Shown: piece after piece, positions 16,920 through 25,861 of the stretch | Layout of the letters: each line of letters begins with the position of its first letter | Numbering within the stretch: the first letter of the stretch is position 1 | NCBI RefSeq assembly: GCF_031127835.1 | Contig: NZ_JARXHX010000025.1 | Span: forward strand, 1 to 52,970 | DNA length: 52,970 bases | Source: Pelagicoccus sp. SDUM812002 | GTDB taxonomy: Bacteria; Verrucomicrobiota; Verrucomicrobiia; Opitutales; Opitutaceae | Direction of reading: 5' to 3' | Position numbers and translations under genes: made by a program | Notes under the pieces: generated by a model | Database searches by the model: none | The model's input: the letters and a program-made list of their open reading frames with translations, nothing else | What the model was told of the DNA's origin: nothing

Positions 16920-18050
16920 TTAAAGAACGACGTCTCCCACCCTCAAGAGCTCTACTTCGGCATGAATCGAGGGCTTGCCACTGAACACCCTTGAGAACTC
17001 CTCAGCCATCGCCTCATAGCTGTAGTTGGCCTTTACCTTCTCAACCATCCCGGAGCGTCTCGCGTCCCAGTGCTCGGGGCGTTGCAAGAGGCTTTCAACC
17101 GCCCGCGAGAAGTCCACTTGATCGTCGGACTTAAAAAAGACGCAGTTCTCATCTTCCTCGCAGACTTCGATCTCTGGGGCATGCGGTTCTTCCCGAGCAA
17201 TCACCACCGGCACTCCATAGGCGAGCGACTGAATGGCGCTCAACCCGATGTATCCAGGCGAGGCCGTAAAGACCGCCCGGTCGTGCATTTGGGCCAGAAG
17301 CGAGCTGTCGAAGACGGGGCCATGGAAAATGACCTGATCCGTCACCTCGCAGCTAACGGCGAGCGACTTCAAGCGCTCTAGCTCAGGCCCTCCGCCCGCG
17401 ATCTCGAGACGCGTTAACGAGCCCTTCTTCAAAAGGGGCACGATACTCCGAATCAGCAGGTCAACCTTTTTGTCCTCGATGAGCCGTCCAACGTAGAGGG
17501 CATTCGTTCGCTCACTTCTGCCCAAGCGAGCCTGATGCCTGCTGACGCACGAGTTCATCGGAACCCAGACAGGTTCGCGGTAGCCTTCTCGCCTCAACGT
17601 AGTCGCGTCACGCGCGGTGTAGCACACCATCCCGCGAGCCAAGCTGAGCAGGTAGCGCCTGATCGCTACCAAGACGGCTCCTCGCTCCCCTCGACCCTCG
17701 ACATGTCCCCAGAAGAGGATTCTTACGCCCGACACCCTGGCCATGAAAACGGCGACCCAAGTGCTCAGAATCCTGGGATTCAACTCGAAAATAACGACTT
17801 TCGCTGTGAAGAGCTCCGAACGAAATAATCGCTGCAGCAGGAAACGCCGTCCCAAGAGAAAAACATTGGAAACCTCCCGATACCATTTTTCGGAATTACA
17901 CTCTGTCTTGAGAGCTTCCGTAAAATACTCGCTTCCCGCAAAAACCCGAAAACCGCCCTTCTCCAGTTTCGATACTTCGGCAAAGACAGGAACTCGATAT
18001 TTCGGAACGCACGTCTGTACGATACAACTACAATTACGCTGGCTAGCCAT
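16920..18050 (-). CDS. Family 4 (GT-B) glycosyltransferase
   Basis: A 376-residue GT-B enzyme. The N-terminal domain has CVPKYRVPVFAEVSK, a pattern of GT4 enzymes acting on exopolysaccharide, and FELNPRILSTW. The C-terminal domain has NALYVGRLIEDKKVDLLIRS, the glycine-rich IAGGGPELERLK and the nucleotide-sugar-binding SPGYIGLSAIQSLAYGVPVV, where the first E of E-x7-E appears replaced (GYIGLSAIQ). That change occurs in some active members, so it does not by itself imply loss of function. It is followed after 6 bp by the GT4 at 15978 and preceded, after 184 bp, by the secreted lyase-like gene. Confidence 0.9.
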   Translation of the reverse strand: MASQRNCSCIVQTCVPKYRVPVFAEVSKLEKGGFRVFAGSEYFTEALKTECNSEKWYREVSNVFLLGRRFLLQRLFRSELFTAKVVIFELNPRILSTWVAVFMARVSGVRILFWGHVEGRGERGAVLVAIRRYLLSLARGMVCYTARDATTLRREGYREPVWVPMNSCVSRHQARLGRSERTNALYVGRLIEDKKVDLLIRSIVPLLKKGSLTRLEIAGGGPELERLKSLAVSCEVTDQVIFHGPVFDSSLLAQMHDRAVFTASPGYIGLSAIQSLAYGVPVVIAREEPHAPEIEVCEEDENCVFFKSDDQVDFSRAVESLLQRPEHWDARRSGMVEKVKANYSYEAMAEEFSRVFSGKPSIHAEVELLRVGDVVL

Positions 18051-18234
18051 TCAATTAGTGCCCCATAAAATCCAAACCTTCGCCAAGGCAAGCCTCTGAA
18101 CGCTTCCGGCAGGATAACCCAGAGCCTCTACCGATCGGCAGGAATGTCGCCTTCGGAGAAAGCTTCGGAATCAATTTTGACGACGGAAATCTGAACTCTG
18201 TAAACGTGGGTTTGCAGTAAACCATATCAGGCTA

Positions 18235-21200
18235 TTAACGTCGCTTTACGGTTAGGCCCAAAGGCCTGCCTGGACTTTTTCCTGGCTTGGCCTCGGACTG
18301 AAGCACTTCGATAGCGTTTAGCTTGGGATTGTCTATTTCCCTCAGCAGCGCAATCGATAAACTCCCGTCGGCCAACGTTCCCGACACCTCAACCTGATGG
18401 ACCATCGAAAGTCCAACGCTGGCAAATATGTCGATTTCGGAGGCGACCGTCTCATCCTCGACAGCCACACCGAAAACTCTGCCTCCTACGCGAGCGACGG
18501 AGCCATTCACCTCGGTGAAGTAGAGGCGAACCACAAAGTCGCCATTGTCGAGCGGCAGATCGTACTCGATCTCATTTCCGCTGGACGGCTCCCAGCGTTC
18601 GCTCCGGAACAAGAAGTCATCTTCTGTATCCAGAACATCCACACCTGCGCTATGGATATTTCCGCCGGCCAATCCGGCATCGCTCTGCCAAAGATTCCCT
18701 TCCGAATCCACAAAGTCATCCCCTCCGACATTGAGGCGAAGCACAGTGACGAGGCCATTCCAAGAGGTGGTCTTGGCGAGCAAATCGCTGCGAACGGATT
18801 CTACTCCTTCCGCGTCAACAGCAGCGATCTCGTATCGGTATTCAGTATCTGATGACAGGTTCTCATCCGTAAACGTTTCGTCGTTCACAGTGCCAAGCAA
18901 CCACCCGTCACGCCAAACACGATACTGCACGGCACCATCTTGCGAGGGAGCCCAGGAAAGAGTGACCGCGCTAGGAGTTGCTTCGGAAAGGACCACGCTT
19001 TTCGGCGCGCTCGGCTGAGCGATAACGACTTCGCCCTCTTCGGCTTCCAGCGAGTACCCAAGCGTGGAAGAGTCGAAATAGAGCTCCAAGGCTCGAATAG
19101 TAATTCCTTTGTTTTCGGCCTGGTCCACAAAGCGAACCCGCGTCCTCTGGTCGAGGCCAATGCGAATCGTTTCTCCGCCTTGCGAAGTGAAGACAATCCC
19201 GTCGCACGCGACCATGCCGCCACCCAGCGATGACGCGTTCTCGTAGTCGACGCTAAGTCCAGATTTGAGCAGGATCGGCAGGCTCTCGACCACGTCTCCC
19301 CCCATCTCAGCGGGACTCCGCCCCAACTCGATGGACACGGACAAGGCGCTGTCGCTCAAGACCATGCTCTTCAATACCTCAACGCCTCCGAGATCAGTCA
19401 ACAAGCGCGCTCGCTGCTCGCCCGGCGAATAGACGCTTTCGCCCGACCAGTATTCAGTCCATTCAAGCCCGCCTCCTGACTGCAACCATTTCGTGGCATT
19501 GCTCGTGATCAGGTTCCAGTTTCGAGCGAGAACCAAGGCTCCATAGCCTTTTGTCGCAAAAAGGGAGACGCCTTGGGTCGGCTGCCAGCCACCTTTCTCG
19601 GCCGCAGCGTTGCCAGCGACCCAGGTCCCATTGACCTCCGACCAACCGGGTTGCTTCCAGTCGCTCGAGTACGATGTGCTAGCCCATCTCGGCGAGGTGT
19701 TTCCTAAATAGAGAAGGCTCTTGTAGGCGCCATTGTTCATGCCCACGAACTCGTCGTCGTAAGAGAATGGGGTGGCTGAGACAGGTTCGACATAAGTCAG
19801 GCCCTGGTCGGGCTCTCTGAATATGTATTCATTCCAGTACGACATCCACGGCATCAAGATATAGTCGTGGGCCCAAGCCTCATTCTGCGAGTACCAGGAT
19901 GAGCTATAGCTCTGGGCCAACAGCTGCTCGAGCGACTTATTGGAAGCCACGCTTCCAGCATCTCGGCTCAAGGACGGGACTTCATTCGCTAACAGACTCC
20001 CCGCAGGTTTCCATTGCCGGGCTGCCCAAGAGTCGTTGGTACGGTGAGAAAAGTTGGTAGCTCCCACGTATCCGAGGTCTGGATCGTCGACCACGGTGCG
20101 GGAGAAGAAGCGGGATATCTTCCTGATGCCCTGCAAAATCACTGGATCCTCGGAAATTTCATAACAAAGGGACAAGATCGCTAGCGACATCCCTTGGTAG
20201 GAAGCGTCCGCTCCGAACCGTTCTTGTAGGTATCCCACTTTATAGAAACGGTTCAGGTCTTCACTGAACATACCTTCCGCAAACAGAGCCGCTATATCAC
20301 CATAATGGCCTTCCGAGCTATTGGCGTTTAAGCAATGCAGATAGAGCAGGATGTGGTTGGTCTGGTTTTCCGTGGAAACGCGGTTCAAGCAGAAGCGGTC
20401 GACAAACAAGGCCAAGCCGGACTTCCAAAGTTCCTGCAGTTCTGAGTCCATGCCGCTTTCCGCGCAAAGGTAATAAGCGATATAGCAATCGAGAAGCTGC
20501 AGGATATCCGAACCCGAATGCGTATTCCAACCCTCCGACAGGGTTCCATTCTCCCCGAACTCTAGGACGCGCCTAAATTGGTTAACGAGAAGCCGCTTCA
20601 ACACAGCCTGGTTCTTGAAGTAAGGGTTGAACGGGGCGTCGACCGAATAGAGCACGGCCAGGGCTGCATAAGACTCCTCGCTCCCGTAATGGGAGCTGCT
20701 CTTTTCTAGGTCCTGCGATTGAAAGTAGTAGTCGGCATGGGTGAACGGGCCCGCATTGCCCAGAAGGCTTGCGCTTCCAGATCGCGAAGCCCAATGAGCT
20801 TCCAGGAGCGACAAATCGACGGTATTGACCTCGAAGTCCGAAGCCTGCCAGCCTTGCATCTTGTTCCATATCCTCGCCTGAACGGCATGAGGGAAGGTCC
20901 TGCCATCCCATGCACGAAAGCGGGAATCGCCGATGGCTGAGGCGGTGGCCGCATCTGAACACAAGATCCCGGGAATACCTGAAAAGCCAACTCCACCCGA
21001 GGCGTTGCAAACCATCCTGTATACCCCAGACGATAGCGTTTGCTTGTAGGTGCTGCCTTTGGAAATGGTCGCCACCTGACTGCCATTAGAATTCCGATAC
21101 AAGGCAACGTTGGAGCCGGACCGATTGTACAACTCGAAATTCCCCGTACCCTCTGGAACCACGAAATAGGACTCGCCTAGCCCACCCCCGTCAGGAGTCA

Positions 21201-21627
21201 GTAGGTCGCGACTCGCAGCAACTCCATATCGGACTCCGCTATCCACTAAAAGCTCGCAGGAGGTATTGCTTCCTTTCGACTGAGTCACCCGCACTTGATA
21301 CACGCCGCTAGGCCTGCTGCCAAAATCCAACGCAACGTCGACTTGCGAGCGCTGCTCGTTTCTCAGGTCGACAAATGATCCTTGGACCAACGACTCGTCT
21401 GAGGCGTAAGCTCTTACCCATGCTGCTTTCGGATTCGACACACCGTCGTAAACGGCAGCTGACGCATCCGCGTGGTGGATACGGACCACCGCATCGAGGT
21501 TCCCTCCGCTATGAACGATGTAGAAGGTCGTGCCTTCGGGCCGGTAACGCAGGCCCTCCACCGCTCCGATAGCCGAAAAGCAAGCAATAGATAGACAAAA
21601 GAAAAATGTTGGGAGAATACGAATCAT
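18235..21627 (-). CDS. Secreted lyase-like protein with FN3 and malectin domains
   Basis: A 1130-residue exported protein with a signal peptide at residues 1-22. Regions follow in order: a beta-rich region (about 25-220); an alpha-helical region (about 240-580) with repeated aromatic helices that resembles the alpha-toroid of polysaccharide lyases and heparinase-like proteins; a beta-sandwich region (about 600-865) with MNNGAYKSLLYLGN and GYGALVLARNWN; an FN3 domain (about 871-953); and a malectin-like carbohydrate-binding domain (about 956-1115) with SERWEP and NPKLNAIEVLQ. No PEP-CTERM tail is present. It overlaps the upstream polymerase/ligase gene by ATGA, so synthesis and breakdown of a polymer seem coupled. 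Lyase activity is inferred from architecture only; catalytic residues were not identified. Confidence 0.75.
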   Translation of the reverse strand: MIRILPTFFFCLSIACFSAIGAVEGLRYRPEGTTFYIVHSGGNLDAVVRIHHADASAAVYDGVSNPKAAWVRAYASDESLVQGSFVDLRNEQRSQVDVALDFGSRPSGVYQVRVTQSKGSNTSCELLVDSGVRYGVAASRDLLTPDGGGLGESYFVVPEGTGNFELYNRSGSNVALYRNSNGSQVATISKGSTYKQTLSSGVYRMVCNASGGVGFSGIPGILCSDAATASAIGDSRFRAWDGRTFPHAVQARIWNKMQGWQASDFEVNTVDLSLLEAHWASRSGSASLLGNAGPFTHADYYFQSQDLEKSSSHYGSEESYAALAVLYSVDAPFNPYFKNQAVLKRLLVNQFRRVLEFGENGTLSEGWNTHSGSDILQLLDCYIAYYLCAESGMDSELQELWKSGLALFVDRFCLNRVSTENQTNHILLYLHCLNANSSEGHYGDIAALFAEGMFSEDLNRFYKVGYLQERFGADASYQGMSLAILSLCYEISEDPVILQGIRKISRFFSRTVVDDPDLGYVGATNFSHRTNDSWAARQWKPAGSLLANEVPSLSRDAGSVASNKSLEQLLAQSYSSSWYSQNEAWAHDYILMPWMSYWNEYIFREPDQGLTYVEPVSATPFSYDDEFVGMNNGAYKSLLYLGNTSPRWASTSYSSDWKQPGWSEVNGTWVAGNAAAEKGGWQPTQGVSLFATKGYGALVLARNWNLITSNATKWLQSGGGLEWTEYWSGESVYSPGEQRARLLTDLGGVEVLKSMVLSDSALSVSIELGRSPAEMGGDVVESLPILLKSGLSVDYENASSLGGGMVACDGIVFTSQGGETIRIGLDQRTRVRFVDQAENKGITIRALELYFDSSTLGYSLEAEEGEVVIAQPSAPKSVVLSEATPSAVTLSWAPSQDGAVQYRVWRDGWLLGTVNDETFTDENLSSDTEYRYEIAAVDAEGVESVRSDLLAKTTSWNGLVTVLRLNVGGDDFVDSEGNLWQSDAGLAGGNIHSAGVDVLDTEDDFLFRSERWEPSSGNEIEYDLPLDNGDFVVRLYFTEVNGSVARVGGRVFGVAVEDETVASEIDIFASVGLSMVHQVEVSGTLADGSLSIALLREIDNPKLNAIEVLQSEAKPGKSPGRPLGLTVKRR

Positions 21628-22847
21628 GATATATCATCTCTTTCAAAAGGGCTTCTCAGCGCCACAGCCAAAAAGAAGCCAGCAGGGAACCACATCCCTC
21701 TGTTAAACTCCAAGCTCAGATTAAACTGTCCGTTGATGAACGAGAACGCAAAGAGAGCCAAAAATAGCAACATGACAGAGTTCGTCTTGTTGCGTTTCTT
21801 CAGGGGAAGAAATACGGAAAACGCGAAGAGGGCGTAGAGCGCCAGCCCGAGAAGGATGCCGAAGATCCCCCAGCGGACGACAAACTCCAAAAATATATTA
21901 TGCGGGTAGTCGTTGGAATATCCCCAGTAACCAAAGGGAAAAAGATTCTCGATATCAGAAAAATATACCCGATTGAGCAAATACCGCTCCGATATCGAAT
22001 TATCGAACTGGTTGTCGATGGCTCCCTCGAACCGTTCGAATACATAGAGCACTCGCTCCTCCACGTAGGCCCATTTCCCGGCTAGATAGAAGGACGAAAT
22101 CAGAACCCCCACAAGGGCTGCTGCAAGGACCCCTGCAAGATCCTTGTTCCGAATTTGCCCGTTCCATATCGCGTAAGCGAAAACGAGCAGTATCCCCGCG
22201 AGGGATGAGAGGAGTCCTCCTCGGGACCCAGACACGAAAAGCACGAAGAGGCAGCCAGTCATAGCGATGATGGATGCAATACGTGCCAAAAGGGAGCGAT
22301 TGGCGATCGCGAGGTAAGCCGCCACCACCCCACCGAGCCCGAAAGAGTAGGACAAGCCGACGGAGTGCATGTTCTCGCTCCCGGTGAACCGCCCGCCCTG
22401 GGAAATATCGAAGCCTCGCAGTCCCACGACGGAGACAGCGACCGCCGCGAAACAGAGGTAGCCGGCGCACTGTAAGATCGGCCGGCTGAAAACCTTGCCC
22501 TCGAAGAGCTGTACAGAAAGCCCGGAAAGGAAAATAAGGTAGCACATGACACGAAAAACGAGGATGCGCCCATCGAAGACATTGTGCCCTTGCACAAAAG
22601 AGAGCCCCTCGATCAAGGCAAAGCCGGCCAGGCATACCCATACCGTAACGGAGCGCAGGCTCTGGGGAAGGTTGACCAGCAATGGCACCATCACCCCGAG
22701 GAATCCAAGCCCCAGCATGGCCATGCGCACCCTGTAGCCAAACAGCAGCTCGAAACCGACCGATAAGGTCATGGTAACAAAACCGAGAAGGAACACTCCC
22801 TCCCAATGCTTCAACTCTACCTGATTATTGGATACCTCGTCGCTCAT
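21624..22847 (-). CDS. O-antigen ligase/polymerase-like (Wzy-type) membrane protein, second copy
   Basis: A 407-residue polytopic membrane protein with about ten to twelve hydrophobic segments. The Wzy_C-type signature is clear: FVSGSRGGLLSSLAGILLVF precedes the long periplasmic loop (about residues 250-315), which contains ERYLLNRVYFSDIENLFPFGYWGYSNDYPHN, followed by FLEFVVRWGIFG. The SRGG and PHN(I/x)FLE elements are hallmarks of O-antigen ligase/polymerase family proteins. It is GC-rich, unlike the first copy at 7391, and only distantly similar to it, so the two belong to separate modules. It overlaps the downstream lyase-like gene by 4 bp. In an exopolysaccharide setting a polymerase role is more likely than ligase. 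Confidence 0.88.
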   Translation of the reverse strand: MSDEVSNNQVELKHWEGVFLLGFVTMTLSVGFELLFGYRVRMAMLGLGFLGVMVPLLVNLPQSLRSVTVWVCLAGFALIEGLSFVQGHNVFDGRILVFRVMCYLIFLSGLSVQLFEGKVFSRPILQCAGYLCFAAVAVSVVGLRGFDISQGGRFTGSENMHSVGLSYSFGLGGVVAAYLAIANRSLLARIASIIAMTGCLFVLFVSGSRGGLLSSLAGILLVFAYAIWNGQIRNKDLAGVLAAALVGVLISSFYLAGKWAYVEERVLYVFERFEGAIDNQFDNSISERYLLNRVYFSDIENLFPFGYWGYSNDYPHNIFLEFVVRWGIFGILLGLALYALFAFSVFLPLKKRNKTNSVMLLFLALFAFSFINGQFNLSLEFNRGMWFPAGFFLAVALRSPFERDDIS

Positions 22848-22988
22848 CGATCATTGCTTTTTTCTCACACCTTTATTGGAATTCTCGTTTTTGCCTCTGC
22901 CCTCCGGCGCTGAGACTAACTACATCGCTTACAGGTCGTGCCACTTTAGAGAAGCGCAATCCGGGCTCACGATGGAAAAGAGGTCCCA

Positions 22989-23008
22989 TGAGCGGTCCGG
23001 GCCGCTCA
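22989..23008. other. GC-rich perfect hairpin in a 299 bp gap
   Basis: TGAGCGG (22989-22995) and CCGCTCA (23002-23008) form a perfect 7 bp stem with a 6-base loop between the GT8 gene and the polymerase/ligase gene. No U-run follows on either strand, so it is not a classical intrinsic terminator. The rest of the gap 22848-23146 holds nothing recognisable. Confidence 0.4.
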
Positions 23009-23146
23009 CCTCGCTCGGTCGGGCTGAATATCGGCGCTTCTTCGAACAGCCGCTCCCTTGCACGCTCATCTTCTGAACGGGACGGGAAAGACAAGGCAGG
23101 AGTCGGAACTGGCATAACTGGAAGGCTTTAGGAAAGGTCGTCTCGT

Positions 23147-24016
23147 TCAATTAAACAGCAGGGCGAGCTTGACGGCTTTTTTAATTCGCTGTTTCAGACT
23201 GCCCGGTCGTGGGGAAAGCTCCTTCCCCAGGGATCGGAGGTAATACTGCCTATACACCCCTAAGTAAGGATGGGTACAGTGATAAGACCAGGGCTTCACC
23301 GAGGAGGAAAAATGCAGAATGGAGGGACGCCTCCGAGTTACCTTGTACTCGCCCCTTTTCCAGAAAAGGAACCGAGATCTAGGAAACATGGAGTGCTGAA
23401 CATTCCAGCGATGATCCAGCGGCTGCCAATGGCCCTTCAAGTAGACGTTCAAGGCATCCTGATCCAGATAGAGCAAACGGATGCCCGAGGTACAAATCCG
23501 AGCGATCTCCTGAGGCACGCCTAAATCACGCATCTTGCGGAGGTCCATTAGCATGACCCCGCTGTTGAAATACGGACAGCCCGGTTCCAATCCCAGTTCC
23601 GCTGCCCGAGTGAAGGTCGGATTCTTGACAGCAGCCAAAACGTGCTCGCGCTTAAACTCCTGAAACAAGTCCTCCACCGAATCGAGCGCGATCAAATCGC
23701 AGTCGACGTACAACACGGTTTCGACGCTCTCAGGAAGCAAGTCCGAGATGAAGATGCGCGAATAGGTCGCAAGCGTGATGTGCCCTTCGACAGGAAAGTC
23801 CTTCATCCGGTCGGAATTCAGATCCACCCTGTTTACCTTGAACCCCAACCGTTGTTCGCAGTCAGCCAGCTTCGCCTTCGCTCGATCGTCGAATTCGACG
23901 GCGAGATGCCAAAACCTGAGATTCTTAGGATCTCGAGAATGCTTAAAGATAGAATACAAGGCGACTATTGAATAATCCAAGTAACCCTCATCACTGCAAA
24001 CTACGACGTCTCTCAC
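23147..24016 (-). CDS. Family 8 glycosyltransferase
   Basis: A 289-residue retaining GT-A enzyme of the LgtC/WaaJ type. It opens with VVVCSDEGYLDYSIVALYS, has the metal-binding LYVDCDLIALDS (Asp105-x-Asp107), then PYFNSGVMLMDLRKMRD and YLDQDALNVYL, and finishes with HRWNVQH and ILHFSSSVKPW. All are in family order. Family members transfer galactose or glucose to lipopolysaccharide or exopolysaccharide intermediates. The start is GTG at 24016, overlapping the flippase stop codon by GTGA, so translation is probably coupled. Cytoplasmic or membrane-associated. Confidence 0.93.
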   Translation of the reverse strand: MRDVVVCSDEGYLDYSIVALYSIFKHSRDPKNLRFWHLAVEFDDRAKAKLADCEQRLGFKVNRVDLNSDRMKDFPVEGHITLATYSRIFISDLLPESVETVLYVDCDLIALDSVEDLFQEFKREHVLAAVKNPTFTRAAELGLEPGCPYFNSGVMLMDLRKMRDLGVPQEIARICTSGIRLLYLDQDALNVYLKGHWQPLDHRWNVQHSMFPRSRFLFWKRGEYKVTRRRPSILHFSSSVKPWSYHCTHPYLGVYRQYYLRSLGKELSPRPGSLKQRIKKAVKLALLFN

Positions 24017-25461
24017 TTGATGAACTTCCTTTTTACCAGTTTTAATAATACAATAATATCGCGCCCTTTAAACACTCCATAAACAGCGGTGAATATAATC
24101 GAAAACAGGGCTATTCGATAAGCTGCTAGCAGGAGAGACCGTTGCTCGCTTAGGCCAAAATCTCCCAGGAAAACAAATGCCGCGCTAAATAAGACGCCGA
24201 CGCCTATAAGCATAAAGTATTCCTTAATAACGACTCCGTAGCGGAAATCCATCTGCCTCATGGTTAAGAACACGATGAAGATACCGGCCAGGATTCGTTG
24301 GGAAAAAACACATGCTATAATCGACTGCAAGGTTCCCAAATACCCGCCGATGATCACAAATATCACCAAGGTGATGGCATCGATAATTTGTAGTCTCGCC
24401 TTCCCTTTCCAGCGTCCCTGGGACTCAAGTAGAGAGTAGAAAATGGGCACCTGCAAGCGGACGATCAAAGAAGCCAAAGCCACCTGCGCCACAGGGATCG
24501 CAGCCACCCACTTGTCTCCCCAGAAAAGCACGATCGCATACGGCGAGACAAGCAACAAAGCCATGCAGCCATAGCCTATCGTCATGCACGCGAAGGTCAG
24601 GATCCTGTGAAATTCCTCTTCCAAGGCAACCTCGCCCTCGATTTGCCTCAAGGAAGGCATAAGGACCGATTGGAACGCTTGGGCAAACAGGTTCGCGAAC
24701 GCAGAGGCAAGCTGGCATCCGAAAAAGTAAATCCCGAGCGTTTCTGCATCCACCAATACGCCTAGGAAAAAGTAATCTCCGAAGAGCACGATGCTCACTA
24801 CGAAGGAGCTGACAATGAGCCACCTAGTCCGAGTGAATATACGGAAGAGTTTTGGCTTCCAGTCCCGCTCGAACTTGAAAGCGGGAGCCTTTCGAACCTG
24901 ACGGGTCCCGATCAGGATTTCGACCAAAGGAACTAGCAACAATGGTAAAGCGATGCTGACTGCGCCGAACCCTAAGAGGGCGAACCCCACTGCAGAGAGG
25001 CTTTTGACCGCTGACAACAGCATTTCCACAAGTCCCAGCGCTCGGAACTTAAGGCCAGAGGCCAGCTGAGCCCGCAGTCTCAAGCCGGGAACACTAAGGG
25101 CGAAGGCCACGCCGATGATCCAGCCCATCACCCATTTCAAAGGTTCGTCCCGGTAGAGCGTCATCGCTCCCACCACGATAAATATTCCTCCGCAAATATT
25201 GAATACGCGCGAATAGTTAATGTAGCTCGGCTCCGCCCTGCTTCCCACCAAGGCATGCTTTATAAAGTAAGGCTGCAAGCCACCGTTGCGCAAGCCAGCC
25301 ACAAAGGATGAAACGCCGAATACTGCCGCGAAAGCGCCGAATTCCTTCGGTTCGAGCAAGATCCCCATGGCCAGTTGGGACACGAACAGAAACATCCGCG
25401 AAAGGACGACTGATATCCCAACCCAAAAGAGCCCTGATAGTATGGACCGATTAAAATTCAC
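24013..25461 (-). CDS. Wzx-like polysaccharide flippase, second copy
   Basis: A 482-residue integral membrane protein with about twelve to fourteen transmembrane segments. The N-terminal pattern LFWVGISVVLSRMFLFVSQLAMG, followed by EPKEFGAFAAVFGV, is the family signature of polysaccharide transporters (PF13440/PF01943 type). It is longer than the first flippase at 8674 and belongs to the GC-rich second module. It probably exports a lipid-linked repeat unit for polymerisation by the 21624-22847 protein. The GT8 gene follows with a 4-base overlap. The ~400 bp upstream gap suggests it may head its own transcript. Confidence 0.9.
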   Translation of the reverse strand: MNFNRSILSGLFWVGISVVLSRMFLFVSQLAMGILLEPKEFGAFAAVFGVSSFVAGLRNGGLQPYFIKHALVGSRAEPSYINYSRVFNICGGIFIVVGAMTLYRDEPLKWVMGWIIGVAFALSVPGLRLRAQLASGLKFRALGLVEMLLSAVKSLSAVGFALLGFGAVSIALPLLLVPLVEILIGTRQVRKAPAFKFERDWKPKLFRIFTRTRWLIVSSFVVSIVLFGDYFFLGVLVDAETLGIYFFGCQLASAFANLFAQAFQSVLMPSLRQIEGEVALEEEFHRILTFACMTIGYGCMALLLVSPYAIVLFWGDKWVAAIPVAQVALASLIVRLQVPIFYSLLESQGRWKGKARLQIIDAITLVIFVIIGGYLGTLQSIIACVFSQRILAGIFIVFLTMRQMDFRYGVVIKEYFMLIGVGVLFSAAFVFLGDFGLSEQRSLLLAAYRIALFSIIFTAVYGVFKGRDIIVLLKLVKRKFIK

Positions 25462-25861
25462 GCAGCGAAGGTAGCTTAGTCTCTTCCAACATCTAGTTAA
25501 ATCGTTGCGCCGAGAGCTTTTCTTGAAACTCAGCTTTCAGCTGTAACAAACCTTTCGATACGAGTGCGGCGCCCCACACGTAAAGGGAGCCCACGCCGAG
25601 GCAGGCAGGTCTATCGTATCGAGGAGTGGATCCCCTCTTCATTTTCCGCTGAGGATCCAGTCCGTAATCAGGCCTCATAAAGAGCCGCGCGCCTTGCCCC
25701 CGTAAATGCTCTCTTTTCTATGATGAAGAGAGATCCAAGACGCGAAAAAGGAATTCGGTTTCCTCGCTTCTGGAAAAGAGAAAGCGTGACGTCCGAAAGC
25801 AAGACCTGTGACCTTATGTAGTCGTATGCAGAATACATCCGATGGATTGCCCATTCTACTC
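25462..25861. other. Intergenic gap, no gene supported
   Basis: A 400 bp gap between the WecG-like gene and the flippase gene, both on the minus strand. A 61-codon minus-strand frame at 25493-25678 is open, but I recognise nothing in it and it lacks a ribosome binding site. A promoter for the flippase/GT8 pair could be here; no convincing motif was found. Confidence 0.4.

Noticed and set aside
22989-23008. Intrinsic terminator before the polymerase/ligase gene
   Set aside because: The 7 bp stem is perfect but not followed by a T-run in either direction; listed only as a hairpin.
25493-25678. 61-codon minus-strand frame between flippase and WecG-like genes
   Set aside because: Not recognisable, short, no Shine-Dalgarno sequence. 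It could be a remnant of a gene, but this cannot be shown from sequence.
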